Shown here: piece after piece, positions 1 through 8,817 of the stretch
How positions within the stretch are numbered: position 1 is the first letter of the stretch
Layout of the letters: the number at the start of each line of letters is the position of its first letter
Source: Rhodothermales bacterium
GTDB taxonomy: Bacteria; Bacteroidota; Rhodothermia; Rhodothermales; VXPQ01
NCBI GenBank assembly: GCA_951812335.1
Contig: OX638293.1
Location: forward strand, 1 to 64,000
Direction of reading: 5' to 3'
DNA: 64,000 nt
Program-made: the position numbers and the translations under genes
The notes under the pieces: generated by a model
Seen by the model: only the letters and a program-made list of their open reading frames with translations
Database searches by the model: none
Told to the model about the DNA's origin: nothing

Positions 1-317
1 AGGAAACGGTACAACAGAAAGGCGATCCAGTTGTCCGCCATGGCGCTCCCCAGCGCGGAGACGAAATAAAAGACCGCCAGCACGATGAGCACGCGGTTCC
101 GCCCATAGCGGTCGGCGGGAATCCCGGCGCCGAACGCACCGACAATGGTGCCGATAAGCGCGGAAGCCACCGTAAAGCCCAGCCAGAATTCGTCCAGCCC
201 GAACACCGATTCGAGCGCCTCGGTCGTACCGGAAATAACGGCCGTATCGAAGCCGAAAAGAAAGCCGCCGAGTGCGGCAACAACGGTGCTGAAAAAGACG
301 GTGCGGCGGTTTTTCAT
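1..317 (-). CDS. Sugar porter family MFS transporter (N-terminal part only)
   Basis: The reverse strand, starting with ATG at 317, encodes about 105 residues that run off the left edge of the window. It begins MKNRRTVFFSTVVAALGGFL, continues FGFDTAVISG (a sugar-porter first-helix signature), and after the second helix has the loop motif GIPADRYGRNRV, which matches the G-x3-D-R-x-G-R-R signature of the major facilitator superfamily between helices 2 and 3. I expect an inner-membrane proton- or sodium-coupled sugar symporter of the XylE type. It lies downstream of a GH2 enzyme and two sulfatases on the same strand and may import the sugars they release. Substrate cannot be read from the sequence. 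Confidence 0.85.
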   Translation of the reverse strand, partial: MKNRRTVFFSTVVAALGGFLFGFDTAVISGTTEALESVFGLDEFWLGFTVASALIGTIVGAFGAGIPADRYGRNRVLIVLAVFYFVSALGSAMADNWIAFLLYRF

Positions 318-399
318 GGGCAAGGCTTCCTTTGTTTGTTACCTGAATTCTGTATGCGATTCATGGGCCGGGCAAGACCCGGCAGGGTATGGCAGGTGA

Positions 400-628
400 C
401 TACCAGACGGAGGCGAGCGTCCAGGTGCGCCCCCGGTCGGTGCTCCATGCGATGTACTGCGCCTGCAAGCGCCGCTCCCGGTAGCGCTCCGTGTCGATCG
501 CCTGAACGAAACCCTCGGTTGCCATGCGGCGATTGACTATACCGAGGGCGATCCTCATGAACGCTTCGCGGAAGCGGCGTCGGATCGCATCCTCATCAGT
601 CGGCGATCCGGGGGACGTTATCGACCGA
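400..628 (-). pseudogene. Possible 3' remnant of an unidentified gene
   Basis: On the minus strand one frame stays open from at least position 628 to a TAG at 400-402 and ends in TDRGRTWTLASVW, preceded by a charged helical stretch (MATEGFVQAIDTERYRERR). The ending resembles the strand end of a beta-rich enzyme domain, but no start codon context is convincing and the frame merges upstream into the GH2 gene in another frame. It may be the tail of a gene truncated when the GH2/sulfatase block arrived, or chance. I do not recognise a family. Confidence 0.25.
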
Positions 629-3600
629 CTACGGTCCCGCCAAAAGAACCTTTGACGACGGAATCACTAAACTGAGCGGATTCGCCAATTCGTAGAAACT
701 ACTGTCTCCTGTCTCCATGAGATTGATCTCTGCGACACGAGCGCGCACACGGTTTTTTTCATCCGCATCGAGTTCGCTGAAGTCCGGATCAAGCAGCTCC
801 ATCACATCCGACAGCGAGCGAGCGGACACGGTTGTGGTGTGATTAACATTGTTAGTAGAAACGATCCTTGCCTCTTCCTGAACGCCACTCGGTTGAATGT
901 GTACGTACTTGTGGGCCCGCGGCACGGATTCGACAAATGCAAAGTTCACGTCAAAATCCAGCAGTTGCGCTTTTCGCAAAATGGCTTCCCGAAAATGCTC
1001 CGTAAGTTGGCGTGCGTAGAATTTGTGAAAAGCCCGGCTGTCGATGTAGCGGACCAGATTCCGATAGTCATTGAATTTCGATGCCTCGAAGTTGAAGTCA
1101 TCCGCTATCAGCACGCCACCACCGACGTTCACCCTGTTGACCAGATTTTGAATGAAATCCGAAAACCCGGGCGCGTTAACATCCATGTTTCGATTTCGGT
1201 CAACTACCATCCTCGTCAAGCGTTCTTCAATCGAAGCCCCTTCGGTTTGCCGATCGAGCGCAATGTTCTCGCGGATCGAACCGACAGCCACCTTGCGGGA
1301 GAATGGCTGTACAAACCCCTCTATCCGTCGAACCCGCCTACGACCCGACTCCGACATCGCAGGTTGGCCGACCGACGGATGCTCCCTGTGCTGCGCCTTC
1401 AGGACCCGAATCGATACAGTCCCTGCGGCGAGCCCATCGGCGTGCGCGGTTACAACAATTTCGCCAGACTCCTCGTTTGCGCGAACGACATTCGATGTTG
1501 GCAACTCTATGTATCCAAATCCGTAGAGTTCTTCAATCTTGCCTGCATCCGATCGATAGGTAGACGGACCCACAAGCGTGCCAGGGCCGGATACGGACCA
1601 CTCGATATCCAGCAGTGCACCCGGCACCGGATTGTCGTGTGCATCGACTGCCTCGACTTCGACTATGGCTAGCTCGGATCTGGCCGAAGCCAGCACGTCG
1701 TGCGATGCGCGCAACCGTAGTCGACGAGCTGGGCCGGACATCGGAACGAAATGACTGGTAACGATGTCATGTTCGAGGGTGCTGCACGTTGCTACGAGCG
1801 GAGCATCGACCACATCCACCCCTTCGAAAAGGAGGGTGTTGTTGTCTTCCGGCCTGGGCGATTTGCGGCCAATCAACGCATCCCCGGCATGCAATTCCAC
1901 AGTTGGGCAATTCGAATCGACTACAATGTCTTTACTTGTCCCCAGAAACTCGCGGCGCCAGAAGTGGCTTTGCACAAAAACCGCAGGCTGGTCGGAAAAG
2001 TTGGCCCTCCAAAGGTGGTAGATGTACTTCGGTCTACGATACGGGTCGACCCATCCCTTGGGGTTGACATGCTTGAGTGTCGAGTTCAGGTATTCGCGAT
2101 CCGCTCCGTGATCGTTGTATAGCCAAACGACAACATCCTCGTTCATCGATCCGCGGATACTGCCGTTGGGCTGCAGCGCCATTGCGTGTTGCCATTCTTC
2201 ACTGCCGGCATGCTGACCGTGTTCCGGATTGTATTTTTCGCGCAAATCCGTTCGACCGAAATCGAATAGCCCTCCGGGAGTGACTCGGAGAAGGTTTTCG
2301 AGATCGATATCCTCATGCGTGTGATCGGCCGAAGAATCAGCATCTCCCAATGCGCCCTTGCGCAAGTGAACGATTCGCGAAGGGTCTTCGGCACGAGCCC
2401 AGGCCGGATTCGCCGGGTCCGATGTCTCGTTGCCCATGCTCCAGAAAAGAATGCTCGGGTGATTGCGGTCGCGCCGAATCATTTCGATAACATTTTGGCG
2501 CTGGACGTCTTCGTCAAAGTCTTGATTCTTGATATTCGGTACTTCCTGGACAGTAATCAGCCCCAGCAAGTCGGTTAGTTCGTAGACGTATGGGTCGTTC
2601 GGATAGTGCGCCGCACGAATAAAATTGTGCCCGAGCGACCTGCGAATGTCGTACAAGTCGAAGTAGGTAATCCAGTGAGGAATCGCATCGCCCAACCAGG
2701 GATACTCTTGATGCCGATTGGTGCCGTTGATGTCTATTCGCTTTCCGTTCAGATAGAGGCCCCGTCGATCCTTATCCCACTCGAACCAGCGTAGGCCAAA
2801 TCGGCTTTGGTGCCGATCGACGATTTCGCCATGCAGACTCGCCGAAACATCAGCGGTGTAAAGAGCTGGCGTTTCAGGCGACCATAACGAGGGGGAATCG
2901 ATCGACAAAAGGTCCGATTGCGTCCTGGCTTGAGCGCCAGGCGCCACCGTGACCGACTTTGAAGAGGCTGCGACTCGGTTCCCGTCGGGGTCGTATACCG
3001 ACACCTCCACAAGGGCGGTTTGGCTGATTTCGTCGGCGTTCGCCAGGTGCGTCTCGACGCGTACCGAGGCCTCTTCATGCGTCACCATGGGCGTCACAAT
3101 CGAGATGCCCCCATCATGCTCATGAGACCCTTGATAGGGAATATGAACCTTGGAGGAAATAACCAGGCGAACATCACGGTAAATTCCGCCGTAGACGTTC
3201 CAATTGCCGGCTGACATGGGGGCGATTCGATGAGCGTCGTTGCGCTTGTTTTGAACAAACAGGACAATCGAATTGGCTTCGCCGTATTTAAGATGAGGCG
3301 TCAGGTCGAAATAGAATGAGGTGTATCCGCCTTTGTGATCCCCGACATACTGGCCATTCACCCATAGCTGCGCGTACTTCTGAACGCCATCGAACTCGAT
3401 CCGTATGACTTTGTCCGATACGTCCTTCGCTATCGTGATCGTTTTTCGGTAGACGCCCCAGCCGTTCCACCAATAGGGATCGTCACGCTCCGAGGGGGCG
3501 GCGATAAATGGATGCAACTCGCCGGTCGTCTCATAGGTGCTCCAGGTATGCGGAATGGACACTACTGGCCAGGATGAGGAATCGAAGTTGGTTGCCGCCA

Positions 3601-3892
3601 GCGATCGATCCAGCTCTGCCGAGGGGAAGTAGTTGAATTCCCAGTTTGAGTTGACATCGATCACATCGCGCGGGGGCAGTCCTTGACCAAAGCGCTTCTC
3701 GGGCGGCTTTGTAGACGCCCTGCGCCAGTGCCCTGTGGGGACGTCCGCGCGAACCTCGGCGACGGAACCGGGCTGCCTGCCGGTTTGTGCGCCATACTTG
3801 CAGCCGGCTATTGTCAGAGCCATCAGGCAAACAATGTACAGACGGTTTAATACGGACAATTCCGGGACTCCTTCGATACTTAGATGCTGCAT
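629..3892 (-). CDS. Glycoside hydrolase family 2 lipoprotein (beta-galactosidase-like)
   Basis: 1087 residues. A hydrophobic N-terminus ends in a lipobox (LTIAGC, Cys31), so the enzyme is probably anchored to a membrane facing the periplasm or the cell surface. Residues about 80-245 form the GH2 jelly-roll sugar-binding domain (WPVVSIPHTW, YWWNGWGVYRK, GGIYRDVRL), followed by an Ig-like domain to about 375 and the TIM barrel (INGTNRHQEYPWLG at about 388-401, RAAHYPND). The acid/base pair is visible in FWSMGNETSDP (Asn488-Glu489). I could not find a standard SEYG/TEFG nucleophile motif; the equivalent region reads VVVWLYNDHGADREY. The C-terminal 400 residues hold extra beta-sandwich domains. 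The gene lies 56 bases downstream of a sulfatase on the same strand, which points to a sulfated algal or animal glycan as substrate. Exact substrate unknown. Confidence 0.85.
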   Translation of the reverse strand: MQHLSIEGVPELSVLNRLYIVCLMALTIAGCKYGAQTGRQPGSVAEVRADVPTGHWRRASTKPPEKRFGQGLPPRDVIDVNSNWEFNYFPSAELDRSLAATNFDSSSWPVVSIPHTWSTYETTGELHPFIAAPSERDDPYWWNGWGVYRKTITIAKDVSDKVIRIEFDGVQKYAQLWVNGQYVGDHKGGYTSFYFDLTPHLKYGEANSIVLFVQNKRNDAHRIAPMSAGNWNVYGGIYRDVRLVISSKVHIPYQGSHEHDGGISIVTPMVTHEEASVRVETHLANADEISQTALVEVSVYDPDGNRVAASSKSVTVAPGAQARTQSDLLSIDSPSLWSPETPALYTADVSASLHGEIVDRHQSRFGLRWFEWDKDRRGLYLNGKRIDINGTNRHQEYPWLGDAIPHWITYFDLYDIRRSLGHNFIRAAHYPNDPYVYELTDLLGLITVQEVPNIKNQDFDEDVQRQNVIEMIRRDRNHPSILFWSMGNETSDPANPAWARAEDPSRIVHLRKGALGDADSSADHTHEDIDLENLLRVTPGGLFDFGRTDLREKYNPEHGQHAGSEEWQHAMALQPNGSIRGSMNEDVVVWLYNDHGADREYLNSTLKHVNPKGWVDPYRRPKYIYHLWRANFSDQPAVFVQSHFWRREFLGTSKDIVVDSNCPTVELHAGDALIGRKSPRPEDNNTLLFEGVDVVDAPLVATCSTLEHDIVTSHFVPMSGPARRLRLRASHDVLASARSELAIVEVEAVDAHDNPVPGALLDIEWSVSGPGTLVGPSTYRSDAGKIEELYGFGYIELPTSNVVRANEESGEIVVTAHADGLAAGTVSIRVLKAQHREHPSVGQPAMSESGRRRVRRIEGFVQPFSRKVAVGSIRENIALDRQTEGASIEERLTRMVVDRNRNMDVNAPGFSDFIQNLVNRVNVGGGVLIADDFNFEASKFNDYRNLVRYIDSRAFHKFYARQLTEHFREAILRKAQLLDFDVNFAFVESVPRAHKYVHIQPSGVQEEARIVSTNNVNHTTTVSARSLSDVMELLDPDFSELDADEKNRVRARVAEINLMETGDSSFYELANPLSLVIPSSKVLLAGP

Positions 3893-3948
3893 ATTGGAAT
3901 TGGAACGTACACAACCCGCAACGAGCTGCCGGTCATTCCCTTTATTGA

Positions 3949-6018
3949 TTAAAAAACCAGGCGAAAGGGGGCATTATTGGGCACGACCCTCGGAAACTCA
4001 CGAACGAAGCCCTGGGTGCTTGCGAACGAACGTACTTGTCCTTCAGTGTCGTATTGGGTCACGCGAAGCTTGACTCTGTCGTAGGAGTCCTGATCGAGAG
4101 GACCTGACCCATTTCGTGAATCTTGCGTATCCCAAACAAATCTGACGGTGTTAGCGCCAATGCGATCGGTTTCTATGTTGGCGATTTGGCGGACATCGCC
4201 ATGGTGGACGGTCGGTGTGCCGTAGTCCGCAACGACCCTGGGGCCGATGGACGCACGGCGCCAATGACGGCCACCATCCGTGGAGTATTCGACCCGGAGC
4301 GAGCAATCGCCGCCATTTGGATCATCCACCGTTGTCACGACGTGCACGAGAGTGGGATCCTCGGGCTGTTGCCGAATAATAAAGAGCCGGGTATCGGGTT
4401 CCGGAACAGCGCCTTTGTCGCGCCATCCAAGCTGCGGATGTTGGATCTCCATCCATTCATCCAGACGTCGGCGCATATCCAGGAGCCTGTCGAGATAATC
4501 CGAATTTGTCGCCAGGTTCTGCGTTTCCCAGGGATCCGCAACAACGTCGTACAATTCCTCTGCGGGCTTTTCCGGCGCCCAAAACAGTGCTTGCGCGGCA
4601 TTCAGCCGGCCCTGGGCATGCAAATCCCGCATGATGCCGAACAATTCATAGTGCGTCTGGCCGTCCACATCGCGCTCAATGTAGTGGTTGTACTGGGTCC
4701 AGGGCAGTTCCGGATAGAAATTTCGTATGTACTTGTATTGAGCGGTTCGAACGGCGCGTACGCGATCAAATGTTTCGTCGTCGCGGTCACGGGTCGCGAT
4801 TATGTGCTCACGTGCAACAACATTATTCCCGAAAAGGGGTCGGCCGTCAAGGTAATCCGGCAGTTCTATGCCCGCCAGATGCAATGAGGTTGCCGAAACA
4901 TCCACCAAACTTACAAGGGCATCGCTATGGGGTTCGAGCTGATCCTGGTTGGGCCGTTTTACGATCAACGGAACGTGTATACCGCCGTCGTATAGCCATT
5001 GTTTTGCCCGAGGCTGCTCGCGACCATGATCGCTGAACAACATGACCACCGTGTTCTCGGCTAAGCCATCCCGCTTCAGGCGGTTCAGTATGTCACCCAC
5101 TTTCTGGTCGAATGTCGCCAATTCGTCCAGGTACTGACCCCAGTTTTCAATGATCTCGTCGGATATCGGATAAATGGGCGGTATATGTATTTTTGTGCGA
5201 TCGACTACTTTATCTGCGCCTGTCCAGGGTCGATGGGTTTCACGCAGGTGAATTTGCGCAAAAAAGGGTTGGCTTGATTTCAGCTCCGACCAACCGTCGA
5301 GCTTCTCGCTTATTCGTTCGTTAATGTTGTACCGGTTGGTCCAATTAAAGCTGTAGTCTGTCTTACCCCATATCGCTGTTGTATATCCTGCCTCTTGAAA
5401 TAACTCTGGGATCAGGCGCACCGGGTTCGGCAGTGTGTGGCCTGTTTGGTAGGGGGCCTTTGGTCCTACGTGAGATCTATGATTGTGGGCGCCGATCGTC
5501 GTACTGTGAACGCCGGTAATGAGGGAGGAGCGACTCGGCGAACAAATCGGCGTTGTCGAAAAGGCGTTTCTAAAGACCGTTCCTTCCAGCGCCAGCCGAT
5601 CTATGTTTGGTGTGACCGCCGCCGGATCACCATAGACGGGAAGGTCTCTTGCCGACAAATCCTCGGCAATAATCCACAGAATATTCGGTTGCTCCACCTC
5701 GGCGAAGGCCGGTAAAAAAAACGGCCGATAGCCCGCCAACCACTTTTTCAATTGCACGAGACGCCGCGCCGATGAATATTGGCCGCGATCGACAACGGCG
5801 GCGGAAACCCGGTTACGTTCAAACGTCGCAGGACCTGCGCCGCGTTTGGTATCGATGGATTTGGCGATGCTCTCCCGAATTCCCTTGACGGCGATTTCCT
5901 CGATTTCTTGCGTTGCCGTCGCCCTGAGCTGAGTAGAGGCAATTCCTGTGAACGTAAAACAACTTGCGCAAAGTACTGCAATGACTGCTATCCGCCACGC
6001 TTTAACCCTGGCTCTCAT
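3949..6018 (-). CDS. Sulfatase with a TonB-receptor-like N-terminal segment
   Basis: 689 residues from the ATG at 6018, which has GGAGGAG just upstream; a second in-frame ATG at 6054 lies against a repeat end and has no ribosome site. The sulfatase core starts near NILWIIAEDLSARD (metal-binding Asp) and contains CSPSRSSLITG, the C-x-P-S-R sulfatase signature whose Cys (159 from this start) is converted to formylglycine; FSDHGRE supplies further metal ligands. A beta-sandwich of about 150 residues with a Bnr-like stretch (YSTDGGRHWRRA) follows. Odd feature: between the signal peptide and the core lies EIEEIAVKGIRESIAKSIDT, which closely resembles the TonB box and plug start of proteobacterial TonB-dependent receptors (EEIVVTGIRxSLxxSxDIKR). 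Likely exported; removes sulfate esters from a polysaccharide together with the GH2 enzyme. Confidence 0.88.
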   Translation of the reverse strand: MRARVKAWRIAVIAVLCASCFTFTGIASTQLRATATQEIEEIAVKGIRESIAKSIDTKRGAGPATFERNRVSAAVVDRGQYSSARRLVQLKKWLAGYRPFFLPAFAEVEQPNILWIIAEDLSARDLPVYGDPAAVTPNIDRLALEGTVFRNAFSTTPICSPSRSSLITGVHSTTIGAHNHRSHVGPKAPYQTGHTLPNPVRLIPELFQEAGYTTAIWGKTDYSFNWTNRYNINERISEKLDGWSELKSSQPFFAQIHLRETHRPWTGADKVVDRTKIHIPPIYPISDEIIENWGQYLDELATFDQKVGDILNRLKRDGLAENTVVMLFSDHGREQPRAKQWLYDGGIHVPLIVKRPNQDQLEPHSDALVSLVDVSATSLHLAGIELPDYLDGRPLFGNNVVAREHIIATRDRDDETFDRVRAVRTAQYKYIRNFYPELPWTQYNHYIERDVDGQTHYELFGIMRDLHAQGRLNAAQALFWAPEKPAEELYDVVADPWETQNLATNSDYLDRLLDMRRRLDEWMEIQHPQLGWRDKGAVPEPDTRLFIIRQQPEDPTLVHVVTTVDDPNGGDCSLRVEYSTDGGRHWRRASIGPRVVADYGTPTVHHGDVRQIANIETDRIGANTVRFVWDTQDSRNGSGPLDQDSYDRVKLRVTQYDTEGQVRSFASTQGFVREFPRVVPNNAPFRLVF

Positions 6019-6054
6019 AACTCCTCCATATCTTGCGGTATCCCGTCTGGCCAT

Positions 6055-6760
6055 ACCATATGGATACTCTGATTATCTCTTTATCTCTTTGCATGACAAT
6101 ACCGGCGTCACGATACAATTTTTACTCGACAATGATCCCGGTGTCAAAGCGGAACAGGCGACACTCCCTAATCCCCTGATAACTTGGCTGGAGCATCAAA
6201 GCACCAGTCGGAACAACGCTTTCGATGAATGGCGCCCCGGTTGGACGTCGGGCGACGCACCTCGGCTCGTTCAGGAGTCCGTCTTTGACGGTGCGGAGAA
6301 GTGGCGGGATGGATTCGATGCAGCGCGGACGCGGGGCGGCCCGCCGATAGACGCCCGAGTCACGATCCGGGGCCGATTGGGGGCAGGCCTGTTCATCTAC
6401 CGGCAGGCAATCCCGGGAGACCAGGATCACCGTGTGGATCGGGACCGCCAGACCTGGTGCGCCTTTCCGGCGGCGGACCGCCACGCAGTTCTGCTCACCC
6501 CATCCGGCGGGCTTGTGGAGCACGACCGCCGCCGTGTCGGCGAAGTCCAATTCGACTTTCGGAGGAGGGAAAACTATCTTGTTCATCAGCGTATTGATGG
6601 GTCGATGGCTTGCTCGCCCGCTATTTTCGGGCAAAGCCCCACAGTGTGCGCCTCTGAGATATACCCGCTCTCTGCTTACCCGGAGATGAGGGTGTGCAAT
6701 GCTTATCACTCGACGCTGATCGAATAGACGCCAAGTCTGATATTTTTGAGGATAGTGGAC
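6055..6760. other. Intergenic stretch between divergent sulfatases with an unidentified ORF
   Basis: About 700 bases separate the two divergently oriented sulfatase genes. A minus-strand ORF at 6122-6709 (195 codons) is open but shows no domain I recognise, and a plus-strand ORF overlaps it. The stretch is visibly GC-richer than the sulfatase genes on either side, so it may be a remnant of older chromosome or of a decayed gene. It should also hold promoters for both sulfatases, which I could not place. Confidence 0.3.
6062..6075 (+). repeat. Solo end of the GGATACTCTGATTA repeat family
   Basis: GGATACTCTGATTA is identical to the terminal repeat of the ~250 bp elements found elsewhere in the window, but no partner end or element body is present within several hundred bases. 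It lies just upstream of the first sulfatase gene, like a scar at the edge of an inserted block. Confidence 0.6.
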
Positions 6761-8161
6761 ATGATCTTCCCCGGCCGGTATTCAAAATCCTCTGGTCTAC
6801 TTGCTTTCGCCTGCATTGCTCTTTTGGCCTGCGCTGACTTGGCATCGAGCCAGCAACTTACACAGCAATCTCCAAACGTGGTCTTCATTCTTGCGGACGA
6901 CCTTGGTTGGACGCAAACAAGCGCCTACGGTAGCAGATATTATAAAACCCCAAACCTGGAAAAACTTGCTAGCCAGGGCGTTCGCTATACCAACGCCTAC
7001 GCCGCTGCCGCTATATGCTCGCCGACCCGAGCGTCGATAATGACGGGAAAATACCCGGCGCGGCTCCACATCACGGATTACATTCCAGGTAGAGCATTTC
7101 GCAATATGCCATTGAAACAGCCGGATTGGCAGCGGAATTTGCCATTGAGCGAATACACGCTGGGGGAGCTTTTCCGCGAACAGGGATATCGAACCGCGCT
7201 ATTCGGAAAATGGCACTTGTCGAAAGAAAAAGCGCCACCAGGTAGTATTGCGCACAATCCATCTGCGCAAGGGTTTGATGAGAGCTTTATCACCTACAAA
7301 CCGCTATCGGGTCCTGCCCGCGAATGGCAAACGCCAGAAGATGACGGGCATAATGTTCGCATGCTGACCGACCTTTCTTTGAAATTTATAGAGCGAAATG
7401 CGAACCGACCCTTTTTTCTTATGATATCTCACAACACTATACACGATCCGCTCATTGAAAAGAGCAAGTTAATTGAAAGTTTTGCATCGAATCCGGAAAG
7501 TAATTATTCTGAAAATTCGCCTGTCATCGCCGCCATGTTAGATACCTTCGATCGAAGCGTAGGCGCCGTTCTAGACAAACTTGACGAGCTTGGACTTGCG
7601 GAAAACACGCTGGTCATATTTTTCTCGGACAATGGCGGTCTAGAGAGTGACGCGAGCCAATTACCTCTTCGCGAAGGCAAGGCATGGCTTTATGAAGGCG
7701 GAATCCGCGTACCGCTAATTATAAGATGGCCTGGCCGTTTTCCTGAAAACACTGTTGATTACAGCCTGGTCAGTTCGACCGATTTTTTTCCGACTTTTAT
7801 GGAAGTACTGGGCCAATCTTCTGACGTTGACGATATGGACGGATACAGTTTGTTACCAGGTTCATCCGAGCGCACAGAGGGAAGCGAAAGGGCGTTGTAC
7901 TGGCACTATCCACACTACCATAACGCCGGAATGTCCCCAGCCGGTGCAATTCGGATAGGTAATATGAAGTTGATCGAATGGTTCGGAAGTGCTCCGGAAG
8001 CATCGGGCACGGCTATTGAATTGTACGACCTGAGCAAGGATATTGGCGAAACCGATAACTTGGTACATCGACAGCCCGAAGTTGCTCAAAAACTGCTGAA
8101 CATGCTTGCCGTATGGCGCACGGAAGTCGGTGCGCAGATGCCGGAAGAACGCTCGGATTAG
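6761..8161 (+). CDS. Sulfatase (arylsulfatase A-like, secreted)
   Basis: 466 residues from the ATG at 6761, preceded by GAGGA with eight bases of spacing; an upstream in-frame TTG at 6746 is less likely. The signal peptide ends around ACADLASSQ and could be a lipoprotein signal (LLAC). The core reads NVVFILADDLGWTQTSAYG (two metal-binding Asp), then CSPTRASIMTG, the C-x-P-x-R formylglycine motif, and later FFSDNGG and GKWHLS, all standard for the family. The length is that of a plain single-domain sulfatase. It is transcribed divergently from the other sulfatase and would hydrolyse sulfate esters on the same type of glycan. A formylglycine-generating enzyme is needed for activity and is not in this window. 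The gene is noticeably less GC-rich than the housekeeping genes, suggesting transfer. Confidence 0.9.
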   Translation: MIFPGRYSKSSGLLAFACIALLACADLASSQQLTQQSPNVVFILADDLGWTQTSAYGSRYYKTPNLEKLASQGVRYTNAYAAAAICSPTRASIMTGKYPARLHITDYIPGRAFRNMPLKQPDWQRNLPLSEYTLGELFREQGYRTALFGKWHLSKEKAPPGSIAHNPSAQGFDESFITYKPLSGPAREWQTPEDDGHNVRMLTDLSLKFIERNANRPFFLMISHNTIHDPLIEKSKLIESFASNPESNYSENSPVIAAMLDTFDRSVGAVLDKLDELGLAENTLVIFFSDNGGLESDASQLPLREGKAWLYEGGIRVPLIIRWPGRFPENTVDYSLVSSTDFFPTFMEVLGQSSDVDDMDGYSLLPGSSERTEGSERALYWHYPHYHNAGMSPAGAIRIGNMKLIEWFGSAPEASGTAIELYDLSKDIGETDNLVHRQPEVAQKLLNMLAVWRTEVGAQMPEERSD

Positions 8162-8289
8162 AGCCGCGTTAGAAGGCGCCCGATTGACTGCCAATATAAT
8201 CTTCGGTTATCTGATGCGGGGTTTTTGAATGAGTTGCAAACAGGAAATTCCTAACTCCGAAGTTCGATAGCGAATACTGGCTGGTCAAA

Positions 8290-8557
8290 AATCCGATAGA
8301 TGTTGTAGCTCTTCGAGACGCCCTGTATCCCGCGCGTCGTCATGACCCGCTGTGGTTCGCTGCGCCGGTGATTGTGTCGGCAACCTGAGCAGTAGCGAAA
8401 GGGTGTGTAGGCTGATTTCCCAGACGAATCCCTGTCTGAAACGCCTGGACTCGTCGGACTGCCGCAACAAAGCCGCAATCCTCCGTGTGCGAAGGAATGA
8501 CATCCTGTAGAGAGCTGGATGCGGGAAATCAGCACGTCCGGTTCGCTGAGCGTGAAG
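8290..8557 (+). mobile_element. Truncated group II intron RNA (5' domains, no maturase)
   Basis: The plus strand contains a block typical of bacterial group II introns upstream of the maturase ORF: CTGTCTGAAACGCC, then AACAAAGCCGCAATCCTCCG, and finally a hairpin reading GAGCTGGATGCGGGAAATCA followed by GCACGTCCGGTTCG, which is the well-known segment just before ltrA. Nothing resembling a reverse transcriptase/maturase ORF or domain V/VI follows: the sequence breaks off about eight bases before a short inverted-repeat element at 8565. The boundaries are approximate and the identification rests on remembered sequence similarity. About 130 bases between the sulfatase stop (8161) and this block hold nothing I can identify. 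Confidence 0.6.
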
Positions 8558-8564
8558 TAGTTTA

Positions 8565-8817
8565 GGATACTCTGATTAATTCTACTTCGATCAGCGCTTC
8601 ATGTTTGTGCGCACAGGACATCATGACGATGTCGTTGAAATCAGCGAAAAACGCTGTGATTCGGTGCATGGCGTACATGAAGCGCCCTTCGGGAGACTGA
8701 GAGAAGCACGCTGGCCGCGTCATTCCTTATTATCTGGGGCCTGCCACATTGCTTCGTCATTCCTTGCCAGCGTACCCCTCTCAGCCTCTGAACTTCGCGG
8801 ACTTAATCAGAGTATCC
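8565..8817 (-). mobile_element. Short inverted-repeat element, copy 1 (253 bp, MITE-like)
   Basis: Starts GGATACTCTGATTAA and ends with its exact complement TTAATCAGAGTATCC. The interior matches the copies at 46728, 53657 and 62434: CTTCGGGAG near one side, ATTGCTTCGTCATTCCTTG, and CCTCTGAACTTCGCGGACTT next to the right end. It has no ORF of its own of convincing size. It is in the opposite orientation to copies 2 and 4. Its right end overlaps the 3' end of the ExbB-like gene (stop at 8781) and encodes that protein's last residues. Confidence 0.85.

Noticed and set aside
5948-6727. Plus-strand ORF of 259 codons upstream of the second sulfatase
   Set aside because: It overlaps the sulfatase start and promoter region, has no recognisable domain, and competes with an equally open minus-strand frame.
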